NCBI GenBank assembly: GCA_019695345.1
Contig: JAIBAE010000016.1
Coordinates: forward strand, 1-64,000
Direction: 5' to 3'
Length of the DNA stretch: 64,000 nt
Origin: Bacteroidota bacterium
Lineage (GTDB): Bacteria > Bacteroidota > Ignavibacteria > Kapaibacteriales > NICIL-2
The notes under the pieces are model-generated. The model was not told the DNA's origin. It saw nothing but the letters and a program-made list of their open reading frames with translations, and searched no databases. The position numbers and the translations under genes are program-made. Positions 25,749 through 35,247 of the stretch are shown here, piece after piece; position 1 is the stretch's first letter; every line of letters begins with the position of its first letter.

Positions 25749-28265
25749 ATGAACAGAATCTTTACAACGCTTGTAGCCCTTATGGTTTTAGGTATATCTG
25801 CCTATGCCGGAGTTACAATTGATGCCAAGAAATTGGTAACGATTGAACCAGCCAAAAAAACTGCTACACTATTTGCAAACACCGAGTTAGCTAATGCAAA
25901 GGTGCTTACATTTGATAATTCGTTTGCTAAAAGTGCATTCTCAGGCGGCAATTCAAATACAATTACTTTTACAAATTTCCCAATTAGCAAAACTGAGTTA
26001 GGTACTGTTAATGTAACTCGAGTTAACCGTCCTGTAATTGACGGTTCTACTAAGATATATTCCACCGGGCCTAATGGCACCAGAAAAGAAATTAAATGTC
26101 CTGATTTGGTTGCTTATAAAGGTACAATTGCCGGACAGCCAAATTCAACTGTGTTTATGTCGTACTCCGATGCAGGAATGTATTCTGCTATTTATAAAGA
26201 GGATGGTAGTTCTTCTCATATAGCTCCCAATATTTCAAATGAGACAGCATTACAAGGTAAACTCATATTAACATCTACCGACGATAAACCAGTAAAGTTT
26301 GATTGTATGTTAGACCATGTTGATGATTTCAATCGTTATACCGGTGTAAACTTTAATGCTCAATATAAAAGAGTTTCATTACAAGCTGATGCTTTGAAAG
26401 AATTGAGTATTATTATTGAAACCGATAGATATGTTTGGAATGCTTTTAAGAGTCAGGATAAGATTATAGCATATGTATTTTCCGTAATGGGAATGGTAAA
26501 TACCGTTTACGAAAAAGAGATTAATTGTATTATTAATATCAGTGATTTTAATATACATGATAATGATAATCCTGATCCGTATACTGCATTGTCATCTGGT
26601 GGTACTTTACGTGAGCTTTTACCTGAGTTTGCAAAATTCTGGTCGAATAACTTCAGTTCTTTAAATAGAAGCTTTGCCTTTTTAATGTCTGGTCCTGTTA
26701 ACGGTTCAGGTTTATTAGTAGTTGGTATTGCATACAGGAATACATTATGTGATAAAACCGATAAAGGTGGCTACGGAATTACCGGCTTGCGAATGAATGC
26801 TAAGTTACCTACAATAAACTACCATAATGATTATGTAACCACTGCACATGAAATGGGACATATATTCGGTTCACTCCATACACACGATTGTTTCTGGAGT
26901 CCACCTTTAGACACATGTGTAAGTAAGGTAGGCGCAAGTGCTATTGGTGATGCTTGTACTAGCTTATCACCAAGAAAAAATCCCGGTAGTATTATGAGTT
27001 ATTGTGATTTAGTTGGAGTTAGCCCACGGTACACATTTCTACCGCCGGTAGCCGGTGTTGTTCGCGATGGTTTAGATAAAGCACCGTGTGCTAAAGAGCC
27101 AACTCAGCCCGTTATTGGATTGTTTAATCCTTATGGTGGATTTGATTTAACAATTACATCCGGAACCTCAATAGATATAGGTTGGACTTCGGCTAGGGTT
27201 AGTAAGGTAAACGTTGAATATTCCACTGATGCAGGTAGTTCTTGGAATTCTATAGCTACAGAAGTTGCTGCTACAGCAGGGAAACAGGTTTGGACGGTAC
27301 CTATAATCAGCTCAACAAAAGCATTAGTGAGAGTTTATGATTCCAGTAATCCTATTGTCGGTGATACAAGCTTGGGAACGTTTACAATAGCTGCTACAAC
27401 TCTAAATTTGACATATCCATTGGGTGGAGAACGATTAGGAAGAAAAGATAGAGAAGTATTGAGTTGGAATTCTACTCAGGTACAAAAATATAACTTGCAG
27501 TATTCGTTAACAGGGGCTGAACCTTGGACAAATATTGCCACAAATTTAACTACTACAACATATACCTGGACTTTACCTGATGTTGAAGCAGCAAATGTTA
27601 AAGTTCGTGTTATTGATGCTTCTAATAGTTCACTCGTATCTGAAAGCGGTACATTTGCTATTGGCACACCAACTTTAAAACTGTTAGAGCCAACACAAGG
27701 TCAAACACTCTATGCGGATAAGATATATGAAATTAAGTGGGAAAGCGATTTCATTAAGAACATCAAGATTAATTTGTCCTTAAATAGTGGTGCTACATAT
27801 CCTATTAATAACATTATTACAAGTAGTGTAGATGCAACTTCTAAACTTTACTATTGGAAAATACCTGCAAGCAAACAGTCAAAAACTGCAAGAATTAAAA
27901 TTACGAGTTTAAGTAATAACGACACTCCGTTATCTTCGGAACAAACTATGGACTTTGAAATTGCAGCACCAACATCAGTAGTACAAAAAGAGTTTGAAAA
28001 ATCATTTAGCATTAGTGCTTTATCTCCAAATCCTGTTTCTGAAGTATTTACTTTAAATGTGAATAATAACAGTAACCAACCTCAAACATTAGAAATAGGA
28101 TTAGTTGATAATTCGGGTAAATATGTAATGATAGGTGAGAAGTTATCTATGAATGGTTTGAATACCTTTGAATTCAACATTCATGATTTTGTACAAGGAG
28201 CTTACACTCTTATTATTAAGAAAGGTTCTGCTTCTTTATCAACACCACTAAATATTTTACGATAG
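25749..28265 (+). CDS. secreted zinc metalloprotease with type IX sorting-like C-terminus
   Basis: Extracellular or surface endopeptidase of 838 residues. A Sec signal peptide (MNRIFTTLVALMVLGISAYA) is followed by a propeptide-like region. The reprolysin-like catalytic domain comes next, with HExxHxxGxxH at residues 367-377 (HEMGHIFGSLH). Nearby Cys pairs and the segment SIMSY serve as the Met-turn. Three beta-sandwich repeats of about 90 residues follow, starting ITSGTSIDIGW, LGRKDREVLSW and LYADKIYEIKW. The last 75 residues begin ISALSPNPVSEVF and end in a GAYTLIIKKG strand, the pattern of type IX secretion sorting domains. It is a monocistronic gene with a strong terminator. Confidence 0.9.
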   Translation: MNRIFTTLVALMVLGISAYAGVTIDAKKLVTIEPAKKTATLFANTELANAKVLTFDNSFAKSAFSGGNSNTITFTNFPISKTELGTVNVTRVNRPVIDGSTKIYSTGPNGTRKEIKCPDLVAYKGTIAGQPNSTVFMSYSDAGMYSAIYKEDGSSSHIAPNISNETALQGKLILTSTDDKPVKFDCMLDHVDDFNRYTGVNFNAQYKRVSLQADALKELSIIIETDRYVWNAFKSQDKIIAYVFSVMGMVNTVYEKEINCIINISDFNIHDNDNPDPYTALSSGGTLRELLPEFAKFWSNNFSSLNRSFAFLMSGPVNGSGLLVVGIAYRNTLCDKTDKGGYGITGLRMNAKLPTINYHNDYVTTAHEMGHIFGSLHTHDCFWSPPLDTCVSKVGASAIGDACTSLSPRKNPGSIMSYCDLVGVSPRYTFLPPVAGVVRDGLDKAPCAKEPTQPVIGLFNPYGGFDLTITSGTSIDIGWTSARVSKVNVEYSTDAGSSWNSIATEVAATAGKQVWTVPIISSTKALVRVYDSSNPIVGDTSLGTFTIAATTLNLTYPLGGERLGRKDREVLSWNSTQVQKYNLQYSLTGAEPWTNIATNLTTTTYTWTLPDVEAANVKVRVIDASNSSLVSESGTFAIGTPTLKLLEPTQGQTLYADKIYEIKWESDFIKNIKINLSLNSGATYPINNIITSSVDATSKLYYWKIPASKQSKTARIKITSLSNNDTPLSSEQTMDFEIAAPTSVVQKEFEKSFSISALSPNPVSEVFTLNVNNNSNQPQTLEIGLVDNSGKYVMIGEKLSMNGLNTFEFNIHDFVQGAYTLIIKKGSASLSTPLNILR

Positions 28266-28288
28266 TTTAATCGATATAAGTAGTTTTG

Positions 28289-28321
28289 AAGAGTCTGTGC
28301 ATTCCACAGACTCTTTTTTTT
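28289..28321 (+). terminator. rho-independent terminator of the metalloprotease gene
   Basis: An 11-bp perfect stem (AAGAGTCTGTG with CACAGACTCTT, 5-nt loop) is followed by at least six T, 23 nt after the stop. Confidence 0.93.
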
Positions 28322-28339
28322 GTTTGATTGGGTTAGATC

Positions 28340-29389
28340 ATGCCAAACGAAATGTCATTCTCATCATTACGTAAGAATATTATCAGAATTGCTGTATCAC
28401 TTGTTGTACTAGTAATTGCCTTTTGGTGGGCATTTCAGAAAATTGATGCTAAGGCATTAGGTCAGGCCTTTCTAACGGCAAATTATGGAATTGCATTATG
28501 GGTGATTCCAATTGTTATATTGTCCCATTTGATGCGTGCCATACGCTGGAAGACCCTACTTTCGAAAGTATCTAACAACACTAAGATTTACAATCTGTTT
28601 TCTGCTGTTATGGTAGGATATGCTGCAAATAACATCATCCCACGTAGTGGTGAAATTTTACGGCCATTTGTATTTAGTAAACGTGAGAAATTACCATTTA
28701 CTACTATTACCGCTTCTGTCATAGTTGAGAGATTTATTGATGTACTGAACTTGTTGATTTTCTTATCTATAGCATTTTATTTTATTGGTTCTGAACTACA
28801 GTCTATCCTACCTGCGGAATACAATATCTCCATAAACTCAGTAATGAAGTCCATTGGGCTGATGACATTTCTACTGATGGTAATACTTATAGTGTTTACA
28901 ACAACAACATTAGGTGAATGGGTAATACAGAAGTTGTTCTCAAGATTACAAACAGAGCGATTTAGCAAAATTCAGCAGGGAATGGCAACATTTAAGAATG
29001 GCCTGTCTATACTGTCTTCGCCTCAAAATTATATCCGTGTAATTATAGAGTCATTATCAATTTGGGTATTGTATATACTCCCAATGTATGTAATGTTGTT
29101 TGCATTCAATTTTACAACAACCCACCAGTTTACATTCTTAGATTCCTGTGTTATTCTTTTAGTTATGGCTATTGGCACGACCATTGCACCTACCCCTGGT
29201 GCAATAGGTGTTGTTCATGCTTGTGTTACAGCAACCATGACGCAGTTGTATGGTGTCAGTAAGGAAGAAGCTTTAGCTTATACTACATTATCTCATGGTT
29301 TAAACTATATCTCAGTTACCATTGTAGGTGGTTTGTTTATGCTAAGGGAAAATGTTTCTCTAAAAAATACATCAACCCCAGATAGCTAG
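28340..29389 (+). CDS. flippase-like membrane protein (YbhN/UPF0104, LPG synthase TM domain)
   Basis: Integral membrane protein of 349 residues with about eight hydrophobic segments. Features of the UPF0104/lysylphosphatidylglycerol synthase TM family are LSHLMRAIRWKTLL, GYAANNIIPRSGEILRPF, SVIVERFIDVLNLL and the late PTPGAIGVVHACVTA. Family members are implicated in lipid or lipid-linked glycan movement. It is followed within about 40 nt by the CpsB-like phosphatase and then the Wzc-like kinase, which suggests a role in surface polysaccharide assembly. The substrate is unknown. Confidence 0.85.
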   Translation: MPNEMSFSSLRKNIIRIAVSLVVLVIAFWWAFQKIDAKALGQAFLTANYGIALWVIPIVILSHLMRAIRWKTLLSKVSNNTKIYNLFSAVMVGYAANNIIPRSGEILRPFVFSKREKLPFTTITASVIVERFIDVLNLLIFLSIAFYFIGSELQSILPAEYNISINSVMKSIGLMTFLLMVILIVFTTTTLGEWVIQKLFSRLQTERFSKIQQGMATFKNGLSILSSPQNYIRVIIESLSIWVLYILPMYVMLFAFNFTTTHQFTFLDSCVILLVMAIGTTIAPTPGAIGVVHACVTATMTQLYGVSKEEALAYTTLSHGLNYISVTIVGGLFMLRENVSLKNTSTPDS

Positions 29390-29427
29390 TACACCTGTTG
29401 CAGAACTATTCATTTGAGAATACATTT

Positions 29428-30228
29428 ATGTTCTGCGATATCCACAACCATTTGTTACCTGCTGTTGATGACGGTTCACAAAGTCTCGAAGAATCACTGT
29501 GTATGATTGATCATGCTTTAGAGGCTGGAATCTCTCATATCTGTGCTACTCCTCATGTTACAGCATATACTTCTGAATTGTCGGTTCAACAACATCACAT
29601 ACAAGTGTATAATACGCTGAAATCTGAGATTGAAAAAAGAAGTATCCCTTTAAAGTTAGATGTAGGTTGTGAATTGTACTTTACATCGGAATTCTCGGAA
29701 GTGGCAGTGAAACCTATATTTAGATACCGTCAAACGTCTAATTTTTGCTTGGTTGAACTTCCCCCAACCGAAGCGCCACCTTGGTTTGCAGACATCTGTT
29801 TCTCACTAATTATGAATGGCGTACAGGTCGTGTTAGCACACCCAGAACGTAATATGGCGTTACTTCGAAATCCGTTTATGTTGGCAAAGTACATTCGCAC
29901 AGGAATCCATACACAAGTAACAGCCGGTAGTTTGATTGGGAAATATGGAAATGAAATTCAGGAATTTGCACAACGTATTGTAAAATCAAATGCTTGTACA
30001 ATAGTTGCATGTGATGCACATGATACTATACGAAGACCGTTCTCCGATATAAAACCTGCATACGAGGAGCTTTGTTTATCCGTTGGCACAATGATTGCCA
30101 ACCGTTTATGTACTGAAAACCCATATAAAATACTCCAAGGGAATGATGTTCATCATTTACCTTTTGGAGATGATGAGGAGCAGACTTTGATGCGTCCTAA
30201 AAAGAAGAAGAAATTCTTGTTTTTTTAA
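29428..30228 (+). CDS. CpsB/YwqE-type protein-tyrosine phosphatase (PHP fold)
   Basis: Manganese-dependent tyrosine phosphatase that counteracts the polysaccharide tyrosine kinase. 266 residues. PHP metal motifs are FCDIHNHLLPAVDDGS, ICATPHVT, a central acidic GCELYF, VLAHPERN and CDAHDT. ATG 29428 gives the usual start directly before the first metal motif; a TTG ten codons upstream (29398) is also open. It ends in a Lys-rich tail (PKKKKKFLFF). The cognate kinase is encoded next, separated only by repeat unit B3. Confidence 0.92.
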   Translation: MFCDIHNHLLPAVDDGSQSLEESLCMIDHALEAGISHICATPHVTAYTSELSVQQHHIQVYNTLKSEIEKRSIPLKLDVGCELYFTSEFSEVAVKPIFRYRQTSNFCLVELPPTEAPPWFADICFSLIMNGVQVVLAHPERNMALLRNPFMLAKYIRTGIHTQVTAGSLIGKYGNEIQEFAQRIVKSNACTIVACDAHDTIRRPFSDIKPAYEELCLSVGTMIANRLCTENPYKILQGNDVHHLPFGDDEEQTLMRPKKKKKFLFF

Positions 30229-30295
30229 AGGGTTGGAGCGGACAGGGTTACCGCGAAGTAGGATGTGATTTTGCGTGAGAGTAACCCCAAAATTT
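30229..30295 (+). repeat. family B intergenic repeat, single unit (B3)
   Basis: It runs from GGGTTGGAGCGGACAGGGTT through ACCGCG to TGCGTGAGAGTAACCCC and an AAAATTT end. It lies between the phosphatase and kinase genes of the polysaccharide locus. Confidence 0.75.
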
Positions 30296-30324
30296 GAATA
30301 GTTGTAACTTTATTTATCAGCAGT

Positions 30325-32787
30325 ATGGAAACTCTGAATTCAAGTAGGAAAAGCAGCGGAAACCTGCCTACACCTCAGTCTCTAAAGAATCTTGCCTTAA
30401 CACCGGTACAAGAAAAAAGTACAGAATTGTATGATTACATCAGCATTATCATGCGTGGTAAGTGGCTGATTATCTGTTCGTTTTTGGTAGTTACCGGTTT
30501 AACAATTGCGTACACCTGGACACGACCCTGGGTGTATGAATCACATGCTAAGATGCTGATTAGTTCTGAAAAGGGTCAGAACGCATCGGCGTTTTTTATG
30601 GGCATGATGGGGCAAGAAGAACGTAACATTAAGAATGAAATTGAAGTGATGCGCTCTAAGCCATTACTTAGTAGTACAGCGAAAGCACTTCTGAACAGAC
30701 GGTATATAGACCAAGAAAAGAGAGACGTTGTACTTCCAATACTTACGTTTGAGAATGTTAAGGAAAATTTACGTCCTAAAACAACAATTGATACCATAGA
30801 TGCGATATCAGGTAGATTGTTTGAATCACTTCAACTTTCTTCAATACGTGATGCAGATGTTGTAGAGGTGAGAATACGCACTAATAATGCTGAAGAAGCC
30901 GCAATTATTGTGAACACGTTTGTTCATACTTACCAGAATGATAATGAAGATAACAACCGTTCGAATGCTCGCCGTGTTAAGGAGTTTTTATCCGGTCAGG
31001 TTGATAGAACACGTGATACATTAGGTCATGCTGAAGCAGATTTGCAATCATATATGAGTGCAAATGGTGCAATACAAATGGATGAACAATCCAAGAATGT
31101 AATTCAGAAGATGTCGGACTTTGACTCGAAGTATAACGAAGCAAAAATTATGTCGGCAACGGTCAATAAAACATTGGAAGAATACAAAAAACAGTTAAAA
31201 GATGTTGAGCCGGAGTTCAGTGATAATCTTGCTGCATCGGCAAATCCGTACATTGAGAGTTTACAAGGAGAGATTGCGCGTTTGGAAGTTCGTAGAGATT
31301 TGATTATCACTAAGAACGAAGCGTATGCAAGCAAAGTAGCATACGATGCTGCCATGAGTCAACTGGAACAACAGATTCAGGACTTGAAAAATAAATTGCG
31401 TAGTAAAACAGAAGAGTTACGTAAATCCAAACTTGGGTCAGTTCCTGTGTATGCAAATGGTAGCAATACGGGTACAGTTAACCCAACAATGGCGTTAAAT
31501 GCACTGAAGCAAAAGATATTCGATTTAGAAATACAAAAGCAATCGGAAGAATCGAAAGTAAAAGCGCTTGGTTCAGCCAGGAACGAAGCTGAAGGCGACT
31601 TCCGCAGAATCCCATCGCAAGTGATAGACCTGGCGCGGTTAGAGCGTACAAGTTCATCGTTAGGGAAGCTTCACGATTTATTAAGTGAGAAACTTAACGA
31701 AGCGGCAATTGCAGAGCAATCTGTGTTTGGTAATGTTCGCGTGTTCGAACCTGCATCGGCATCGTTTGTACCGGTTAGCCCAAACAGATTATTAAACGTA
31801 GCAATAGGATGTATATTCGGATTTGCATTAGGTATTGGTTTGGTTGTAGCGCGGTCGTTTATCGATTCAACCGTACGCACACCGGAGGAATTGGAAAACC
31901 GCGGATTTGTTGTATTGGCAACTATTCCAAAGATTCCGAGAGATTTATCGCTTGCCGATATTAAGCCAATGCTGAATGAAACAAATAAGGAATTCTTTAA
32001 AGATGTTCCCGAAGAATCAATGATTTCATCACACTTGATTTCGCATGTTAATCCAAAGTCACCAATTGCAGAAAACTACCGTAGTGTGCGTACAGCAATT
32101 CAGTTTGCGCATGTAGATACACACGTACAAACGGTTATGGTTGCAAGTTCGGTACCACAGGAAGGGAAGTCCACTACTTCGGTTAACATAGCGACAACGC
32201 TTGCACAAGCAGGTAACAAAACGTTATGGATTGATTGCGATTTACGCCGACCTGTTGGGCATAACGTGTTCCACACAAGTAAAGAGCCGGGTATTGTTAA
32301 TGTGTTAGTGGGTAATAAAACTATTGAGCAAGCGGCACGACCAAGTGGCATTCCGAATTTGGATATCATGACCAGTGGACCAATTCCGCCAAATCCATCG
32401 GAGTTGCTTGGCTCGCAGCGTATGCGCGATTTACTTGAAGAACTCAAGAAACGTTACGATAACATTATCATTGATACGCCACCTGTTGTTGCAGTTACCG
32501 ATGCGGTAATTCTTTCAACGTTGGTTGATGCTTACATTCTTGTAGCGCGCGCAAATACAACACACATGGAAATTGTATCAAAGAGTAGAGAAAGTATCGA
32601 CCGCGTTGGTGGCAGAATGCTTGGTATCGTGTTAAATGATTTTGATGTCTCCAACAACTACGGAAGCTACTACAAGTATTATCGTTATTATAAATATTAC
32701 AACTATTATGGCGAGGACGCTCCGATGCAAGGCGTTAAAAAGCCACGAGTGGTTTCCAAATCGAAGTCCAAAAAAGTTAGCGCTTAA
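30325..32787 (+). CDS. Wzc-like chain-length regulator and tyrosine autokinase
   Basis: Inner-membrane protein controlling export and chain length of a surface polysaccharide. 820 residues. Wzz domain with first TM at about residue 50 (WLIICSFLVVTGLTIAYTW), a long coiled-coil periplasmic region (about 220-430), and second TM at about 495-512. The cytoplasmic BY-kinase has Walker A SSVPQEGKSTT near residue 612, Walker A' LWIDCDLRRP and Walker B NIIIDTPPV. The tail has an autophosphorylation tyrosine cluster (YYKYYRYYKYYNYY). It pairs with the upstream CpsB-like phosphatase as the usual kinase/phosphatase couple. Confidence 0.94.
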   Translation: METLNSSRKSSGNLPTPQSLKNLALTPVQEKSTELYDYISIIMRGKWLIICSFLVVTGLTIAYTWTRPWVYESHAKMLISSEKGQNASAFFMGMMGQEERNIKNEIEVMRSKPLLSSTAKALLNRRYIDQEKRDVVLPILTFENVKENLRPKTTIDTIDAISGRLFESLQLSSIRDADVVEVRIRTNNAEEAAIIVNTFVHTYQNDNEDNNRSNARRVKEFLSGQVDRTRDTLGHAEADLQSYMSANGAIQMDEQSKNVIQKMSDFDSKYNEAKIMSATVNKTLEEYKKQLKDVEPEFSDNLAASANPYIESLQGEIARLEVRRDLIITKNEAYASKVAYDAAMSQLEQQIQDLKNKLRSKTEELRKSKLGSVPVYANGSNTGTVNPTMALNALKQKIFDLEIQKQSEESKVKALGSARNEAEGDFRRIPSQVIDLARLERTSSSLGKLHDLLSEKLNEAAIAEQSVFGNVRVFEPASASFVPVSPNRLLNVAIGCIFGFALGIGLVVARSFIDSTVRTPEELENRGFVVLATIPKIPRDLSLADIKPMLNETNKEFFKDVPEESMISSHLISHVNPKSPIAENYRSVRTAIQFAHVDTHVQTVMVASSVPQEGKSTTSVNIATTLAQAGNKTLWIDCDLRRPVGHNVFHTSKEPGIVNVLVGNKTIEQAARPSGIPNLDIMTSGPIPPNPSELLGSQRMRDLLEELKKRYDNIIIDTPPVVAVTDAVILSTLVDAYILVARANTTHMEIVSKSRESIDRVGGRMLGIVLNDFDVSNNYGSYYKYYRYYKYYNYYGEDAPMQGVKKPRVVSKSKSKKVSA

Positions 32788-32804
32788 ATTTCCATACTGC
32801 GCAC

Positions 32805-32842
32805 AAAAAACGGTTAGTAGAATTACTCTGCTAACCGTTTTT
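32805..32842. terminator. bidirectional rho-independent terminator
   Basis: AAAAACGGTTAG pairs with CTAACCGTTTTT. The A-run and T-run make it usable from both sides, between the convergent tyrosine kinase gene and gpmA. Repeat A6 follows directly. Confidence 0.85.
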
Positions 32843-32843
32843 A

Positions 32844-32966
32844 TTTGCTATCGCCCGACGGCACCAAATCTCTCATCACGAACAACCCTCTGTTATGCCG
32901 GACGAATCCTTGCGGCAATGCAACGTGCTTTTATGCAGACGGACTGGAGCCGTCCTGCGTTAGCAA
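32844..32966. repeat. family A intergenic repeat, compact inverted pair (A6)
   Basis: The shortest complete pair (123 bp). The left end is TTTGCTATCGCCCGACGGCACC and the right end GGAGCCGTCCTGCGTTAGCAAC. The two cores overlap in the middle (GCCGGACGAATCCTTGCGGC), so the whole element is one imperfect palindrome. Confidence 0.85.
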
Positions 32967-32969
32967 CAA

Positions 32970-33581
32970 CTACCACGGAATATCTTCCATACCTGCTAAG
33001 TTCATGTGCGAATCGAACAAATAGGTAAAAGGCACCGCTGTTGGAATATTGGTTTCTAAAATTTGTTCGGGCGTAAATTTTTGAATGTGCATTACAAGCG
33101 CGCGTAATGAATTACCGTGCGCAACAACCAACACATCTTTTCCTTCTTTTAACATGGGTTCGATGTTGGCAAAGTAGTAGGGAAGTACTCGCTCTTGCGT
33201 CATTTTTAAAGACTCACCGTTTGGAGGCGGAACGTCGTAACTGCGTCGCCAAATCTTTAATTGGTCAGCACCATATTGGCGTCCTATATCATCTTTGTTC
33301 AAGCCTTGTAAATCACCATAGTGACGCTCGTTCAACGCCTCGTTACGTGTGGTTGGAATCTCGGTAATGCCTGCAACACCCAAAGCAATTTCTGCTGTAC
33401 GAATTGCGCGTTTAAGAACCGAAGTAAACAACGCATCAAAATGATGACCCTTAAGTTTTTCTCCGGCGCGGCGAGCTTCTTCTTCACCTTTTGCCGAAAG
33501 GTCAACATCAACCCAACCCGTAAAGCGATTTTCTAAATTCCAGATTGATTCACCGTGACGAATAAGTGTTAACTGAGACAT
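32970..33581 (-). CDS. gpmA: 2,3-bisphosphoglycerate-dependent phosphoglycerate mutase
   Basis: Glycolytic interconversion of 3- and 2-phosphoglycerate. 203 residues with phosphohistidine motif LIRHGESIWN (His8), FTGWVDVDLS, SVLKRAIRTAE, NERHYGDLQGLNK and VVAHGNSLRALV. At 203 residues it is shorter than the 228-250 of many dPGMs but keeps all catalytic elements. It is the last gene of a four-gene reverse-strand operon with panD, a GlmU-like gene and mce. Confidence 0.93.
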   Translation of the reverse strand: MSQLTLIRHGESIWNLENRFTGWVDVDLSAKGEEEARRAGEKLKGHHFDALFTSVLKRAIRTAEIALGVAGITEIPTTRNEALNERHYGDLQGLNKDDIGRQYGADQLKIWRRSYDVPPPNGESLKMTQERVLPYYFANIEPMLKEGKDVLVVAHGNSLRALVMHIQKFTPEQILETNIPTAVPFTYLFDSHMNLAGMEDIPW

Positions 33582-33606
33582 AGTTGAATTACGTTATGTG
33601 TATAAA

Positions 33607-34020
33607 TTAGTGTTCTTCGTTTCTGGGTTGGCAAAATTCTATTAGCACACTATTTGTTGATTTAGGATGCAAGAAACCAACCAACGCATTATGCGCACCA
33701 ACGCGCGGAGTTGTATCAATAGGCGCGAAGCCGTGTTCAATGGCTTGTGTTAAATCGTATGCCGCATCATCGGTTTGTAAGGCAATGTGGTGAATCCCTT
33801 CACCTTTTTTTTCAATGAATTTAGAAATGGCAGATTCGGGCGAAGTGCCTTCCAGTAATTCAATCATGATATTGCCAACAATAAACGACGCCACGTTTAC
33901 CTTTTGTGCTTCCACTGTTTCGCGGTGCACATGTTCAACAGGCATCAACCCCGAAAAAGTTTTTAACGATTCTTCCAGATTCTTTACTGCAATGCCAATA
34001 TGATTAATCCCATTTACCAT
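33607..34020 (-). CDS. mce: methylmalonyl-CoA epimerase
   Basis: Interconverts (R)- and (S)-methylmalonyl-CoA in propionate/succinate metabolism. 137 residues, two glyoxalase-type beta-alpha-beta-beta-beta modules. Metal ligands are in INHIGIAVKNLEES, MIELLEGTSP, GIHHIALQTDD and VLIEFCQ. The mutase that would use its product is not in the window. It lies between the GlmU-like gene (3 nt) and gpmA (25 nt), cotranscribed. Confidence 0.92.
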   Translation of the reverse strand: MVNGINHIGIAVKNLEESLKTFSGLMPVEHVHRETVEAQKVNVASFIVGNIMIELLEGTSPESAISKFIEKKGEGIHHIALQTDDAAYDLTQAIEHGFAPIDTTPRVGAHNALVGFLHPKSTNSVLIEFCQPRNEEH

Positions 34021-34023
34021 ACA

Positions 34024-34770
34024 CTATGCTTTTAACTCGCTGTAATATTGTTCTGCGGCATGTAACTCTGTTGGTGTGTTTATGCCTACCAATTCAATAA
34101 ACTTAGGTGCCTTAAACGCACAAATCTTTTTGCCTTGGTTTCCAAGAATGCTAACAATATCCGTTAAGTAATATTCCTGCGATGCATTGTTACTTTGTAC
34201 ATCTTGCAAAGCGTTGAACAATTCTTGTTTACCAACTATATAGATACCGCTGTTTATTTCATCAATCAATCGTTGCTCGTCGGTTGCATCTTTTTCTTCT
34301 ACAATGCACGAGAAGTTGCCATCTGCATCGCGGACGATTCTGCCGTATCCTTTTGGTTGTTCGGTAACTCCGCTTAATACCGATAAATCTGCCTTGGCAT
34401 CTTTGTGTTTTAAGATAAAGTTCGATAGCGTCTGTGCCGAAATCAACGGTGCATCGCCGCATAGTATCAACACATCTCCATCAAAATTCTCTAATACCGG
34501 TTCACATTGCTGAACTGCGTGTCCGGTTCCAAGTTGTTCTTCCTGAACAGCAAATTCGGTAAACGGAAATCCGGGTAACACGTAGTTCATCACTATCTCG
34601 CGGTGATGCCCCACAATAGCAATAGTGCGTTGTGCATGAAGTGCAGAAATGGTAGAAAGAACATGCCCAATCAACGGCGTTCCGATAAGTTCAACCATAA
34701 CTTTTGGCAGGTCGGGGTTCCCCATTCTTTTTCCCTTACCTGCGGCGAGGATTACAATAGCAAGCGACAT
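34024..34770 (-). CDS. GlmU-like sugar nucleotidyltransferase (pyrophosphorylase domain only)
   Basis: A 248-residue nucleotidyltransferase matching the N-terminal uridyltransferase half of GlmU: LAAGKGKRMGNPDLPKVM, QLGTGHAVQQCEPVL, LILCGDAPLI, GYGRIVRDADG, EEKDATDEQ, INSGIYIV and NNASQEYYLTDIV. The left-handed helix acetyltransferase domain that normally follows is absent, and the gene ends cleanly rather than by frameshift. It should make a UDP-sugar such as UDP-GlcNAc from the sugar-1-phosphate, with acetylation done by another protein. The exact substrate is not certain. Confidence 0.88.
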   Translation of the reverse strand: MSLAIVILAAGKGKRMGNPDLPKVMVELIGTPLIGHVLSTISALHAQRTIAIVGHHREIVMNYVLPGFPFTEFAVQEEQLGTGHAVQQCEPVLENFDGDVLILCGDAPLISAQTLSNFILKHKDAKADLSVLSGVTEQPKGYGRIVRDADGNFSCIVEEKDATDEQRLIDEINSGIYIVGKQELFNALQDVQSNNASQEYYLTDIVSILGNQGKKICAFKAPKFIELVGINTPTELHAAEQYYSELKA

Positions 34771-34779
34771 TCTGTACAG

Positions 34780-35175
34780 TTAGTTATTGGCATACAGCAA
34801 TGTGTTTGCTGCAACCGAATCAGTCTTTTCTAAAATTGTGTTGTTTTCATCAACCAAAACAACAGTTGGTTTGTATTCACGGGCTTCTTGGTCCGATAGG
34901 GTTGTGTAAGTAATTATTATAATTCTATCGCCAACCTGACCTTTTCGTGCCGCCGCACCATTAAGGCAAATAACCTTACTGCCGCGTTCACCGGGAATGA
35001 TATACGTTTCAAAACGTTCGCCGTTATTATTGTTTACAACAGCTACTTTTTCGTACGCAATCATATCGGCTGCATCCATTAAATCTTGGTCTATGGTTAA
35101 ACTGCCTTCGTAGTTTAACTCCGCCTGAGTAATGGTAGCCCGATGTATTTTCGATTTGAACATTATTCTGTTCAT
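34780..35175 (-). CDS. panD: aspartate 1-decarboxylase
   Basis: Pyruvoyl enzyme making beta-alanine for pantothenate. 131 residues from the ATG chosen. The self-cleavage site is Gly24-Ser25 in [18 protein letters not shown] supplies Lys9, and [22 protein letters not shown] is the rest of the core. The frame opens 10 codons further upstream (35205), but that ATG sits in a TAACTTTG promoter box and the family N-terminus begins at 35175. First gene of the operon panD, GlmU-like, mce, gpmA. Works with panC found elsewhere in the window. Confidence 0.95.
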   Translation of the reverse strand: MNRIMFKSKIHRATITQAELNYEGSLTIDQDLMDAADMIAYEKVAVVNNNNGERFETYIIPGERGSKVICLNGAAARKGQVGDRIIIITYTTLSDQEAREYKPTVVLVDENNTILEKTDSVAANTLLYANN

Positions 35176-35202
35176 TCTGTATCCAATGGTTGTTATACAA
35201 TG

Positions 35203-35210
35203 CAAAGTTA
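35203..35210 (-). promoter_or_regulatory. candidate -7 box TAACTTTG for the panD operon
   Basis: Exact TAnnTTTG on the reverse strand, 27 nt before the panD ATG. No convincing -33 TTTG at standard distance. Confidence 0.45.
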
Positions 35211-35247
35211 CAAATGCAACGGCAAAGACGCGAAAAGAGAATTGTTA

